Below, one piece after another: positions 47,011 through 59,760 of a stretch of DNA of 64,000 nucleotides. The stretch comes from Hydrangea macrophylla. Its lineage: Eukaryota; Streptophyta; Magnoliopsida; Cornales; Hydrangeaceae. A program made the position numbers and the translations under genes. The notes under the pieces were generated by a model. The model did not search any database. It saw only the letters and a program-made list of their open reading frames with translations, and was not told the origin of the DNA. Position 1 is the first letter of the stretch, and every line of letters starts with the position of its first letter. The stretch covers positions 104,717,080-104,781,079 of the forward strand of contig CM066983.1 in assembly GCA_033977485.1 (NCBI GenBank), read 5' to 3'.

Positions 47011-49196
47011 GTTGTGAGGGATGAGGTTGTGGAAATGGGTGTGCCTGAAGTTTTACTCTTGTTTATTATATAATCACACATTATCTAACCAAATCCAATT
47101 TTTTGTCCATATAATTTACTAGTGAAATTGCACTAAATATTGAAAAGTACAATTAATAAATTTGATGTACAACTGATATAATATACATAATCAAGATTAG
47201 TGCAAATACGTTAGTTTCGCTTCGCCATGGGCTACAGGATCCTCCCACTTGACTCTTGGACCTAGTGTAATGGACATATTATAACATGTGCCACACCCAA
47301 CATATTTGGTGTCATCTACTATCACATCAAGTGGTACAACAATTAAAACATTTAAAAATCAAATTTAAGAAGCATAGCATTATTCTTTTTAGTTACTAGA
47401 GATGGCCTTAATCATTAATATTTGAAATATGTAACAATAGATACACAATGCAAGCATTCATTTGGGAATGTCAAGCCTAAGCGGCTGACCAATATAATCA
47501 ACTTTGATCCTTGATTCACAATCTACAACATAAGATTGACTATCAATTTTTTTTTTTTTTTTTTGAAAAAAGAAAAAAAAAATTCTTATTTTACAGCTCA
47601 AAATTAGATGACAAAAATGTTACTTATTTTGTGAAAGTGGCACTTTCATTAATTGTATAAATATTTTCGAAAAGTTACTCCTAATCAGGACAAAGAAAAA
47701 AAAAACGTCCAAAAAGGCAAGACAATCACTAAGTTATGAATTTTAGCCCTAATATAAGTACATATATCTTATACCAACAAGGACCCAATTATTCATTATT
47801 ACTAAAGCAAATAGAAATAAACCCATACAAACCAAAAATAGAACTTATGCAGTTCAATCTCCAATCTGGACAAGTCCAGCCACGTAGTAACATATGGGCC
47901 CCACTTTCAAGCAAATTAAATTCATATCTAGTACTGTCTTTCTTGGATTAAATAAAAGTTGGAATGAACTTTGGTTAATTAATAAGTATTCTTTTAGGGG
48001 TTCTAAACAAAAAAAAATGTTATTTTAATGGACTTTTAAATAATTTTCCTTTCATTTATTTCGCGGGGCAATGACCTAATAGTTCCCTGGTCATTGGACT
48101 AAATCAATTCAAAATCTTTAGGCTCCTGCAATAATTGGCACTTGCTAGTATTATTATAATCCTTTCTAATTAACATTTACATTATGACTAAATACCATTT
48201 TTTAGGGGACTAAATGCCATTTCAATTAATCTTTGTTTATAAAAAAAAAACCATTCAAACTCAGCCGCCGCAACTGTGTGTGATACGTGTTGGCTTGCTG
48301 ATTTTAACAAAAGAAATTGATGGTGATTATTATGCCTAACAATTCTCTGCAGCACCATTGTGGGCAGCACTTTGGGCAGTATCCATGTAGTCTTATAAGT
48401 ACCACATGGATGATGTTCACAAAGGCAGCTGACGATCCCAACCCCATTATTATATAGGACAATTGGTGAAAAGGATATTAGAGTATCCATAGTGGGTAGG
48501 ATAAACTTAAGGAAAAAATAGGTTAAGTTTAATGTACAGAAAGGGGACACTTGAATTGGTATAGTGACCAAACGGCACTCACAAAGCCATTTGGCACGAA
48601 ACGACGTAGTTAGAAGCTTTGCACCCAAAACAAACAAACAAACAAAGAAAAATTGGGGGGGGGGGGTGTGGAGGGCACCAAGTATTAATGAAAAATGTAG
48701 CATATCAACATTGAGTAATAAGTAGTAAATCAGTAGAAAATAGGGAAGCAGATAAATGCATCTAAAAGAATCCTAAAGAAACCATGTGACAGAATATCAT
48801 GTGAAATAAACTCCGAATAGACTGTAAAATATAAATTTAAATAATTAAGTGCCTAACATCATCCCGATCGAAAAAATGAACTACAAAAGTTTGCAGGCGA
48901 TTATAAACATAAATCCAAGTTTAGATGTCATATGTTTTCCAAATACCCTGAACTATTTACTCCTCAAATATATACTCAAACAACATCAGCAGTTATCACA
49001 GAAAAAATATGGGCATGAAAGACTCAGAACGAGGACTAATGAAAGGCAGAGAGTTTTGTGATCATTGGTGATGGATGACACTGTTTGGCTTGGTGGGTCT
49101 ATAGGTAGAGGACAAGTAGTGAATGCTCTTCTTAAATTGATGAAGAAGAAGAGGCAGTTTGAACTAGTCCTCTTTTTGATCATGTTTGATTAGAAT
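47011..49196. other. CACTA interior without recognised genes
   Basis: AT-rich DNA. A 171-codon minus-strand frame (48188-48703) has no domain I recognise and no supporting context, so it is not called a gene. Confidence 0.5.
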
Positions 49197-49565
49197 AACA
49201 ATATGAGAGTTTGATAAGATCCAAAATTGGAAATTGGCATTTCTTACACCAACCCAAATGAGAAAATGTGAGAATTTTATGAACCCATATGGTAAAATGT
49301 AGAAAAGACTTAGAAAAATATCAATAAGAGAGTTTGATGTAAGATCCAAAATTGGAAATTAACATTTCTGACACCAACACAAGTGAGAAAATCTAAGATT
49401 TTTAAGAACCCATACGATAAAATGATGATTAATTAAACCTGGAAGAATATAAATAAGAGAGTTTGATATAAGATCAAAAATTGGAAATTGACAATTCTGA
49501 CACCAACCCAAGTGAGAAAATCATAGAATTTTAAGAACCCATATGATAAATTGATGATTAAACTT
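49197..49565. repeat. Three-copy tandem repeat of about 125 bp
   Basis: GAGAGTTTGATRTAAGATCC, AAAATTGGAAATT, ACACCAACCCAARTGAGAAA and AAGAACCCATATG recur in units starting near 49200, 49325 and 49455. Confidence 0.85.
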
Positions 49566-49708
49566 GGAAAAGGCTAAGAATTATAGAGGTTTGTACAGCA
49601 ATTGACATTATTTTAGTGGTAGAGAGGCTTAGGTGCAATATATGTTAAACTGACTCAAGGTAACAGATTGATGAAGTAGATAAGCAATTACCCACATTGA
49701 GTGGAAGT

Positions 49709-49710
<2 letters not shown>

Positions 49711-49753
<43 letters not shown>
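49711..49753. repeat. (GA)n microsatellite
   Basis: About 21 GA repeats. Confidence 0.95.
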
Positions 49754-49754
<1 letters not shown>

Positions 49755-50725
49755 AGTGGCCAATGGTGGCTGAGAGAGTAAGCCGTAATGTGGGTGGCGT
49801 TGTTCTTTTGTAGAGCCCAACCCAATAATATAACAAAAAAAAACCCAATGAAATATAGAAGATACACACCCAACTACGGAAGCTTCAAAGAAATCAAAGG
49901 GAATCTCACTTGGATCCCAGTCAAACCCAAGGAAAATACCAAATACATATATGATTTGAAAAAGACTAAGTATTTTAGAATGCATGCTTAATCAATCATT
50001 TGAAAAGTTTTAAAATTTCAATTAGCTGGACCTATTGGTCATAGTACTGATACCGCCAAACGAGACCCAAGGGTGAAAGTAATCTTATCCAAAATGGGAT
50101 ACTAACATCTACTTCCACTCAACATTCTGCTACATGGTTTCACTCAAGGTGGTTCCAAAATTAGGGTGATTTATATCCTCGCAATATTCCCATAAATGAA
50201 GTTCGGACGACAAAGCATGAGACAGTGACAACACATAATGGACTTAGCTACTCTATGTTTAATTAATTGAAAGTGGAAACAATTGTAGCTAGAACAGGTC
50301 AATGTAAAATTTCTTCAAACAGTACTATAGATGTTTCTAGTTGTGTAACTAGCTAATGCCTAAGCAATTCATCTACATAACACAAATATGACAACGTACT
50401 ATTTTTATCAAATTCGATGAGTAAAATATATACCTGAATATTGTAATCTCATGGAGTTTGCATTATATCAAAAAGGAGATCTTTGTGATCCTGGCAAACA
50501 ATTTGGAGAAGGGTGTGGGCAGGACTGAGGGAATTATCCAAAGTAGTTGGTTTTCCAACTACCCAGAACACTATGTAGCACCATTTCCCATCTGTAGACA
50601 CATCTGTTAAACACAATCAAAAAACCAATTAACAGAAAATCTCAAAAACCCATCACTTTTAAACCACAAAATCATAGAGATAAAAAGAAATATAACATCA
50701 AATACCATATAGCTATCCACTGTTT

Positions 50726-50761
<36 letters not shown>

Positions 50762-51740
50762 AAGAGCATAATGAAAATCAAATTGGAGTAACAAATTACT
50801 GAAGTACCAAAATACCCAAAACATGGTTCACAAATCCAGAGAGATGTGGGAAGAGATTGAAAAGAAACCCTAAATAGGTGTATAAAAAAGCATTACCAAC
50901 TCTGAGAATGGTGAGACCAAAGAAGAGGATGACACGACAAAGATCACAACCCAAGCCAGTCTGGTCAGGGCAATTCACAGTGATTACACTTGGCTCTTAT
51001 TCTTTCTCAGACTGCCCGATGGACGTCGTCGTGCAGAATCCCCATCTCTTCATCCTCCTGTTCTTCTTCTTCAATCCACAAATATGCAAATTCAACTTTT
51101 CTTCGATCTAGTATACATACGTATATATACGTATTATTACTGAATCTTCTACTCTACCCTGTTCTCCAGAGTATATATATATGTGTAATTATTTCAGAAT
51201 CTTAAATTTAGTACCCAAATCAAATTAAAAAGACAAAAAAGAAGAAGGAGAAGAATCTGTGCCCAAGAAACCAAAGAAGAGAAAAATGAAAAAAGCAAAT
51301 AAAATTGAATGGTTCGTACCTTTGCAAACACATCAAATATATAAAGATGAGAGATTCAAAGGTATAAATTGTTTCAAAATTAATAGAAGCCCTAAGAACA
51401 ATATCAATAAAAAGAAAAGTAAGAACAAATCTATACTCACATCTCCATTCAGCTCCCACTCTACATCAATCTTCTCTCATGATCTAGGTTCCAATCCTTT
51501 TTAGATTCGGTGAAGATAAGATGGTGCCGGTTCAGAAGCGACGGCAATGGCGTGGCGGTGGCGAGCAATGGGGATATTTTTGGAGAGAGAGAGAGAGAGA
51601 GAAGATCAAAAGGATAGAGAAGAAGTGAGGATCCGTAGAGAGAGGGAGCATGGAGGCTAGGGTTTGAAACTTTTGAATCACATTTTCAAGATTTTATGTT
51701 TTATTGGAGAATTTGCAAAATTGCCACCGCGCCATTACTT
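49755..51740. other. CACTA interior with weak exon-like frames
   Basis: A minus-strand frame at 50796-50978 begins CPDQTGLGCDLCRVILFFGL and is hydrophobic; it might be part of a captured membrane-protein gene, but I do not recognise it. GA repeats near 50731-50757 and 51584-51603. No confident gene. Confidence 0.35.
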
Positions 51741-51744
51741 TCAA

Positions 51745-52015
51745 TCATTTATGTCGGTTTTTTTTGGAGTAACATAAAAATTGTAATTATTTATGTCGCT
51801 TATGCAGAAATTGACATAAAAACTAATATTTTTTATGTCAATTAGTTAAAACCGACATAAAAATGTGTATATTTATGTCAATTTTTAAAAAAAATGACAT
51901 AAATAGTCTAAAAGTGACATAAAAAGGTTACCCGAGAAACATTTACGTCACTCACAATAAAACCGACATAAATAGAAATTTAAAAGTGACATAAAAAGCA
52001 AATTTCCTTGTAGTG
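51745..52015. repeat. Right subterminal repeats of the CACTA element
   Basis: Repeats of TTTATGTC and GACATAAA in both orientations, ending in the inverted terminus. Confidence 0.88.
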
Positions 52016-52018
52016 TGT

Positions 52019-52940
52019 CTGTTAAATTTTAAGGCGGAAGATTTTGTTTGTTTGGTTATTTTGTGGTACATTAGTGATTGTTTTAAGGGAATTTGTTATT
52101 TCTAATTTGATTTATTCACACTTGCATGTTTGATGATCGTTCAAATTTCTAGATTTTTTTTTTACACAATAGTAGGGCCTTTAGTAGGCTTAACCCAGTA
52201 TTTTTTTTTCCATACTATTAGAATAGGCCCGCTTCCAGACTCCTTTTTCCTTTGTTTTTTTTTTTTTTTTTTTTCTTGAGACTCTATTGCTTAACCCAGT
52301 ATGTGATACTGAGGTTTATGATGTTTCGCAGACTTATGATGCAACGCCCACAGCAAAAGTTGTCCTCCCCATGTACAACTAGATTGCTGGAAGGTAAGTT
52401 CATATATTGACATTTGTTTACTAGCACAGATTGGCTTTGTAAGTTACCTACGTTCTAGATTTCAACACTGGAATTAAATAAGGAAACCATGGAAGATTCA
52501 CAAAGGAATGCAAATAAGTTGTTCATATTGATTTGGCATATAAGATTGAGGGGTACATGTATTTTCTTAAAAATGATACTTCTTTTCTACGAAAAACAAG
52601 TATCTTTGTTGTGTGCATGTGTTTTAAAATTAGCATAATGCTATGCTTTTCAAATTTTGTATCTCAAACGAATCTCAAACACATGTGGCCGAGATACCAC
52701 TTTCAAAAATGGTGGCATCACTTCAGCATACTCCAATCAAAATCAAGTGCATCAATTTAAGGGTGATGAACTTTTGTTCTTCACATTGGGAAGTGTTACT
52801 CCAAGTATACACCTAGTTAGCAATTTTCTTTTGTGGTGTTACAACCTGTGAGGTGACCAGATCATCATTTGATCAAATAAAAGAAATTGGGTTCATCTTA
52901 TTGATATTGCTCAAAGTAATTGTGAGTCCAGAAATGTCTC
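52019..52940. other. Flanking DNA right of the CACTA element, no gene called
   Basis: Poly(T) runs at 52158 and 52256. An exon-like block near 52333-52393 sits between AG and GTAAGT and reads TYDATPTAKVVLPMYN, then a stop; origin unknown. Confidence 0.35.
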
Positions 52941-52944
52941 ATTT

Positions 52945-53830
52945 TTAATGGGTCATATACCCAATTAATGAAGTTCTAATGATTGGGTCATAAGTTCTTG
53001 AAAATTAATGGGTCATCCACTCATCTCAAATTCTCATAAATTACGTGGGTCATCTACCTGTGTCAAATTAAATTAATTCCAAGTCTAAATTAGATAGGTC
53101 ATTTACCTATGTAAAAATTCAACTCTTTTTCAAATCCAAATCAAATATGAGTCTCATAAAAATTCAAATATTCGAAATTCAAAGACAAGGGTCACATACC
53201 TAATTTTAAATTAAATGAGTCATAAGCTCATTTCCCTCAAATTTACCTTGAACTACGTTTGACTTGATTTCATCGTTAATGGATATGTAGGCAACTTAGC
53301 TTATAAACTAGGTGCAGTCACAAATCTCTCAAATTCAAATTTACAGGTCTTTACCCATTCAACTAAATCTTTCCAAATTCAAAACACGGGTCACATACCT
53401 GCTATTTAAATTGATTGAGTTATATACTTATTTCTACTAAAATTAAATTTTAAACTACGTATGACTTGATTCCATTTTACAATGGATACATTGACAACCT
53501 AAATATTAATTTAGGTGCAGTCTCAAATTCTCCAAACTTCTGAACTAGACAAGGATCACATATGTCAAATTAAATGAGTCCGTACACTCACTAAATCTAA
53601 ATTCTTCAAATTCCTAAATTAGACGTGTATCACATATCCATTGTCAACTTCTTGAGTTCGTATACTCAATTGAATTCTTGCTCATTACTTGGGCACTTAC
53701 CCATATCATATTCAATGGATCTTTACCCATTCCAAAAATAATGGGCACACCCCATTATAAATTAAGGGTCATATACCCTATTCAAATTTAAGGATTATTC
53801 ACCATTTCTTGGTACATAGGCAACCTAGGT
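52945..53830. repeat. Degenerate array of GGGTCATATACCC-like palindromes
   Basis: About 15 variants such as GGGTCATATACCC, GAGTCATAAGCTC, GGGTCACATACC and GAGTTCGTATACTC are scattered between AAATT-rich spacers. A longer unit with CTACGTNTGACTTGATTNCA and TAGGTGCAGTC occurs at about 53256-53320 and 53456-53523. Confidence 0.6.
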
Positions 53831-54906
53831 CCTACCCAAACAAAATAATAAATCTTATTTTATTTGAATTAATCTTTTAAAATTGGAATCAAAAAGTGTT
53901 TCCTTAAAATAGGGATTGTAATTAAGGGATGCTTCATATCCTGAATGGGTTCAACCTACTTCAAAAAAAGCACATTTAATTTTAAATTATATGTGTGAAA
54001 TTGTGTTATACAAAAATGTTAAAATTTTGCACAACATCATTAGTGACTCTTGATTATCTCTAAATAGATGGGTTCCTCCTCAATTCATTTATTCATTCTC
54101 TATCCTTATTTTATTTCTTTCCTACAAGTTAAACACTCAATTACCTAGAGAAATTCTGAAGAAATTCTTCATAATTTCTGTTTTCAGAACTTAGCGACTT
54201 TGTTGTATCATGGAGGTAGATTGCTTGAAACCTTTCAGCAAACTCTTTGAGTGGGGACAATTAATACCTTAAAGAAAGTGTTCCGAATACGCCTCAGAGT
54301 CAAATAAATTATGAATTTCGTTGTATTGCCACAATGTTATCATGACGAAGGCTAGACATTCAAAATTTCCATTTGTCTTGTTAAGTCTCTCTGAATGTTG
54401 GGGTTATGTTACATTTTGGCTAGCGATTATGTGGTATAGTCACACAATTTGAAACTTTCATTTATATAATTAAATTTGAAGTCATACCTCATATGTCTTG
54501 GAGCAAGAAATATAGTCCTTAGATTTGTTTTTACAAATAATTTAGGAAAGCAAAGAAACGATTCTATAAATTTAAATGTCTGGTGAAAAAAAACACATTT
54601 CCATGCTCAAGAGTTTTTGCCTAATCCGAAAATACTCTTATAAAAGGTTCTTTCTTGAACCAATATCGCACTGGATATTAAATCCAGATATAAAATGACA
54701 TTGTGACTAAATCGAATCCTGTTTTATGCATTATCGAACAGGCACTAAGAGTACATGAAAATTATTTAGTACAATATAGTGGAATTATACATACACAAAG
54801 ACACAATATAAAAGGTTCCTTTTGAACCAATATCTAGCCAGTAGGGCCATCTAAATAAAAGATTTTGTTCAGCACTACACATAATTATTAAGAGACATAA
54901 AATTTG
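53831..54906. other. Intergenic DNA 3' of the P450 gene
   Basis: AT-rich; no gene seen. The 3' untranslated region of the P450 gene must begin at its right end. Confidence 0.6.
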
Positions 54907-55585
54907 TTACCCTTTGTATGGTATTGGTATGGCCTTCAATGGAACAGCTTTCTTTAGAGTTATTCCCATCCTCTCACTCATATCCATATCCTCGGGCTTT
55001 AGCCCATCAGCCAAAACCCAATCAAACGAGTATAATAGTGACCCTAAAGCTAATGGTAGAACTCGAGCAGCAAGAGGGACAGCCGGGCACATCCGACGGC
55101 CCGATCCAAATGGTATGAACTCAAAATGATGTCCCTTAAAATCCACCATGTTTGGCTCCAAGAACCTCTCGGGATTGAACTCCAACGAGTTGACCCACGT
55201 CTTTGGGTCACGTCCAATTGCCCATACATTTACTAGGATTTGGGTTTCTTTAGGTATGTGATAGCCCAGCATGTTGCACGAGTCCATGGCCATGTGTGGG
55301 ACCAAGAAAGGGAGAGGTGGGTGAAGCCTTAGAGTCTCCTTGATGACTGCTTTTAGGTATGGGAGGGTTTCTATGTCTTTCTCTTCAAGCTTCTTGTTAG
55401 GACCCACCACACTCCTGAGCTCAGTTTGGACCTTTTTCATTGTATTTGGATTGTGAAGGAGCTCAGCCATTGCCCACTCTAATGTGCTTGTTGTGGTGTC
55501 TGTCCCAGCAGTGAACATTTCCTGATAAACCACAACACAATGTCAATCAGGGTTATCATGAAGATACTAAATTGCCCCCCCCCCC

Positions 55586-55623
<38 letters not shown>

Positions 55624-56806
55624 ATAAACTTAGTACAGGTGTTACAAGCATTACTTTTCTTATGCCATGTATACAAGAGGGCATTAGTTTGCCATTTGAC
55701 TTGAAGTTGAATTATTTTAAAGCACCAACTTAGTGAGGTGACAACGACTATGTTTGTCGTCTTCTTTTTTCTTTTTTTTTTCTTCGGAAAAAGGGTGAAT
55801 CAAATTAAAAAGGTCAACAGACAATGTACAAAGGTACCAGGGGCATATCTCAAGAATAACAATGAGCTCAAAACAATTATAGATGTTTGTCTATTTAGAA
55901 CTGATCAAAATGTTGTGTTACTACATAAGAACAGGTAAGCATTTTCATATATGCATAGTTGAAGTAAGAATAAGTAATGTTAAGGTGCACAAATTAGTTT
56001 AACAAAAAATCGTTATTACACTTTCCAGTATGTGGTTGAATTATTAATTATAAGTGAGCAATACATTCCGATGAAAAATAACTCACAGCTTAAAAATTCG
56101 TAAATTGTTTTCCAGAGCCCTTTCTTAAATCTTGTTAAGAGTTGGGACTCGTGGAAAAATTAAGCATCCTTCCAAGCATTCACAACAATGCATATATATA
56201 TATATATATATATAAAGATTCTTTAAAGGGAGTCACCTCTCCTTATTAAATAGGGAGCTCTTTACACACTCTACTCTAGTTGTGTGAAATGTATCCCCAA
56301 AAGTAAGTACACTCTAAACAAAGGACTGGCATTTATAACAAAGGACTGGCATTTATAACCTAGTAATTTGAAATTGGCCACATAGACCAAAAAATTCATA
56401 AAAATGGACTTATCACCCTCGCCCACTCAAAACCTATTATTTCTCTCTCTAAAACTTCAACTTCTTCCATCACCCTTCCCATTTTTCAGACTCCATCGTC
56501 ACATAACATCTTTAAAAAACAATGAACTTATACATATAGAGTTCTTATCTTAGGATGACTCTCTCATTTTATAAAATGTACACCCCTCACTTCTCTCTCT
56601 ATCCTCTCTCAATAACTGCATCAATCCAATTGGTCCCTTATTTCCAGGGAATTCCTTCAACTCAGTAAAAAAATTCTCCAACTCAACAAAAAATTGAAAT
56701 ATGGGAGGAAAAATAGGAGAGAGATGTGAATAGAATCATACACACACACACATAGACTAGTTGTATATATGTGAACACATATCTCTTTTCAATTAACCAA
56801 AAAAAT

Positions 56807-56839
<33 letters not shown>

Positions 56840-57971
56840 CACACACCCCAATTTGTAGCATTGCCATCACAAATTTTTGTTAATGATATCAAACCTCTGT
56901 TTTTTGGAAAATCTTTTTATCATCTTAGCCGAACACTAGAAAGCATAAGAAATAAATTTTGTTTCACATGAGAATATTTTACATGGTATGTCATATGTGT
57001 GTATCTATATATTTTTATGCTAGAAGGAGAGATTAAAATGAGAGAGGACTTACAAAGACAATAACATTGATTGTTCTAGAAGAAAACTTAGGAGGCCCCT
57101 CAACTCCATCACCACGATACTCCAAGAGCACGTCCAAGTAGTCATTTCTCTTCTCTTCCTCAGATTTCCCACTCTCCAAACTTTCCATTCTCTCTTTAAT
57201 AAACCCTCCCGCTATCTCAAAAGCTCTATCAACATGAAATTGCGTCTTCCTCCTAAGTCCTTGAGGATCAAGAAATCTTAGAATCGGCAAAAAATCGGCA
57301 ACATTAGGCTTTCCCGCCAATTCCATAACCCGACCCGCATGGTAAAAAAACATCGCTCCTCTCTCCGATTTTGGATCCAAAAGATCTTTAGAAAACATGA
57401 GGTTTCCAATTAAATTAAAAGACATTAAGAAAATAAACCTCCCAATATCAATTGAATTGGTCCCAAACTTTCCAGAATCTTCTATGAACCTAACCATGTT
57501 CGAAATACACCTAGCCCTTACATTTTTCGTGGCTTCAATTCGACTCGTGACGAAGAACTCGGTGGTGCTAAGCCGCCTCAACATGCGCCAATGTGGACCG
57601 TATTGAGCTGTTATGAGTGAGCCCTCATTTCCATATTCGCCCTTCATGGCCTCGTATATTTTCCTCCCGGCTAAAACGACGTCATGGTGTTTGAACATAT
57701 CACGGGCCACTTCGCTTGATGATATCACCACCGTGTTCATTGAGCCTAGCCAGAGTGTCATGACGGGACCATGTTTAAGAGCCAATTTGGAAAATGAGTG
57801 GTGTGGGGCCCAACCTAGTTGGAAGATGTTGCCGACCACCGGCCACCACTGTGGCCCTGGTGGCAACCGCCCTAGCTCCTCCATGCGGCGGTGGCGTTGC
57901 TCTGTCACCATAGCCCATGCGACCCAAAGTAATAAAGCTAGAACCAAGCCCAATAATAGCTCACCCTCCAT
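54907..57971 (-). CDS. Cytochrome P450, CYP76-like, two exons
   Basis: Exon 1 is 57971-57054 (306 codons), exon 2 is 55521-54907; the 1532-bp intron has GTAAGT and TTTATCAG borders in phase 0. The product is 510 aa, normal for a plant microsomal P450. Residues 4-22 form a membrane anchor, PPGP is at 37-40, the oxygen-binding AGTDTT at 311-316, ExxR at 368-371 and the PERF motif at 423-426. The haem loop FGSGRRMCPA has its Cys ligand at 451, with Ala in place of the usual final Gly. It should be a haem monooxygenase on the endoplasmic reticulum using NADPH via P450 reductase. Overall similarity (KYGPV-like region, MKGEYGNEGSL, PHMAMDSCNMLGYHIPK) suggests CYP76A, a family that oxidises monoterpenoids and iridoids; the substrate is not predictable. 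No frame breaks seen. Confidence 0.93.
55522..57053 (-). other. Intron of the P450 gene
   Basis: It holds a poly(C)-poly(A) tract (plus strand about 55577-55620) and TA runs near 56194 and 56819. A GGACTGGCATTTATAAC motif is duplicated at 56323-56358, and a CA tract lies at 56739-56752. No gene inside. Confidence 0.85.
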
Positions 57972-58029
57972 TTTGTCTCACCTGTAGTTTTAAAGCTCAC
58001 TAGATCAACTACTCTCAATGTTTAATTGG

Positions 58030-58092
58030 GTCAACAGAAATTTTGACTAGTCAACCCACTAGCTCAAGAGTCAAGATCATCTCAAGTGTCAA
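58030..58092 (-). promoter_or_regulatory. W-box cluster upstream of the P450 gene
   Basis: TTGAC cores (either strand) at 58030-58034, 58043-58047, 58050-58054, 58070-58074 and 58088-58092, that is 59-121 bp before the ATG. Four are full TTGAC[CT] W-boxes, the binding site of WRKY factors; two are head-to-head around CTA. Binding is not shown. Confidence 0.5.
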
Positions 58093-58482
58093 CCCTGTTC
58101 TTGGAGTCCAAAAACAATTTGTTGCCGGCACGAAGTGGAAGTAGCTGATTCTTCCTCAGATTGTGGATAACTGTATGGATGCATAAAAAAAACCACAACT
58201 TTGTTAAGTGCATGTTTATATGTAATATATACTTTCCGAAAAAAAAAAATGTTTATATGTAACATATACAGGAAGACAGCCAGTGTTTTCGTAGAAAAAA
58301 ATACAATATACTGTATATTTTTTAAACGTGGACAAGAAAGAGAAATAATCATTAATTTTGAAGATGGCATTAGTAAAATATGGTTTAACAAAAATTATAT
58401 TAATTGATGTTAACTTACAATTTAAGGCTATTTTCTTTAACGTATAGATAATAAATATGTATATATATGTATATATATATAC
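58093..58482. other. Distal upstream region of the P450 gene
   Basis: AT-rich, no gene. Poly(A) and TA runs near 58243 and 58455. Confidence 0.6.
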
Positions 58483-58652
58483 ACGGTCATGCTATTAAGT
58501 GAACAGGGTTGAATGAACATGTTTTTTAGCCTAAAAAAACTTGTGGGTCAGCGGGCGTGAGGGACGTTAGTGGGGCAGCCTTCGAGTTTTTTTTAGACTA
58601 GAAGTTCACTGGGTATGTTCACTCAACCCTATTCACTTAAGAGCCTCACTGT
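58483..58652. mobile_element. Fold-back MITE
   Basis: TTAAGTGAACAGGGTTGAAT (left) pairs with the complement of ACTCAACCCTATTCACTTAA (right); arms are about 36 bp with a few mismatches. 170 bp, no coding. Confidence 0.7.
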
Positions 58653-58679
58653 ATATATAATATATACATACATATACAA

Positions 58680-59760
58680 AAAAGGGTAATATAAAAAAGC
58701 AAAGGGTAATTTGGTAATTCGATTTAACAAAAGAGTAATTTGCAAAAAGCTTAAGGGTAATTTGATTATTCAATTACATACTTTAAACTTTTAGGCTCTT
58801 TTCTTTAACGTATAAATAAAAATATATATATACACACACACACTCGTATATACAAAGGTAATTTGATAATTCGATTTAACAAATGGTAATTTGTAAAAGG
58901 TAAAAGGGCAATTAGATTATTCAATTTATATATATATATATATCATAATATCATACAAGAGTTTTTGGTAATTCAATTTAACAAACGGAAAATTTTAATT
59001 GTAAACAATTTAAACTTTAAGCTCTTTTCTTTAAGGTATAGAAACATAGGATAAGTCTTGGGGTACATAAGAATCTCACATGAACAAGATACATAAATCA
59101 CATAAATCACAATGTATCTATCTCTCTCCTAGTGGGTTCCACAGACATTGTGGGGTCCATAATGTCTTTGGGGTCCACAGAAGAGAGAGAAAGCCACCTA
59201 AAGTATATGTATATTATTTATGTGAGATGTTTGTGTGCCCTAAGAGTTATCCAAAATCAAAAAGGTAATTTGTTTAAGGTATAAGAGTAATTTGGCTATT
59301 CAATTTATAATTTTGCACACTTTTATTCAAATTTGGTATATAATATATTCAATAAAAGTGTAATTATTATATGTATGTATACACACATAAATACAAAAGG
59401 GTAATTTACAAAAATAAAAGTGTAATTAGTTTGGTAATTCCATTTAACTAAATAGTAATTTGGCTATTCAATTTATAATTATGCAAACTTTAAACTTTGA
59501 CAAAAGGTACTTTACAAAAGGCAAAATAGTAATTTTAATAATATAATAAAATAATATATGTATATATATACACCCAAGAGTAATTACAAAAGGTAAAAGG
59601 GTAATTTGGTAATTCGATTTATAATCGTATACACTTTAAATACATAAATTATAATAAATTATAATATGTATACATTTATATATATATATATATACACACA
59701 CATATATACAAAAAGATAATTTACAAAAGTTATGTAAGGGTTGTTTGGTAATTATAGCAT
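58680..59760. repeat. Degenerate AT-rich repeats with GGTAATTTGGTAATTC
   Basis: Phrases such as AAAGGGTAATTTGGTAATTC, AATTYGATTTAACAAA and CTCTTTTCTTTAACGTATA recur irregularly, mixed with TA/CA microsatellites. A MITE (59049-59252) lies inside. Confidence 0.6.
59049..59252. mobile_element. Fold-back MITE of the TTGGGGTAC group
   Basis: Left GGATAAGTCTTGGGGTACAT and the right end GTGTGCCCTAAGAGTTATCC are inverted copies with mismatches; the centre has GGGGTCCACAG twice. About 204 bp; TSD not clear. Confidence 0.6.

Larger units (their letters stand above)
41425..52015. mobile_element. CACTA (En/Spm-type) DNA transposon, non-autonomous
   Basis: Termini CACTACAAGG (41425) and CCTTGTAGTG (to 52015) are inverted repeats, matching over about 30 bp with one gap. 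The flanking TGT (41422-41424 and 52016-52018) is the expected 3-bp TSD. Both ends carry many copies of AAAGTGACATAAA. Inside I recognise a tandem array, an LRR gene fragment and a copia remnant. I recognise no TNPD-type transposase, so it probably depends on another element. Orientation cannot be decided. Confidence 0.92.

Noticed and set aside
48188..48703. 171-codon minus-strand frame in the CACTA interior
   Set aside because: No domain, low-quality composition with poly(T)/poly(G) tracts and no paired exons.
52333..52393. Host exon reading TYDATPTAKVVLPMYN
   Set aside because: Good splice-like borders but an internal stop, no neighbouring exons and no family I recognise.
55479..55676. 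Frame with poly-Phe and poly-Gly
   Set aside because: It crosses the poly(C)-poly(A) tract in the P450 intron.
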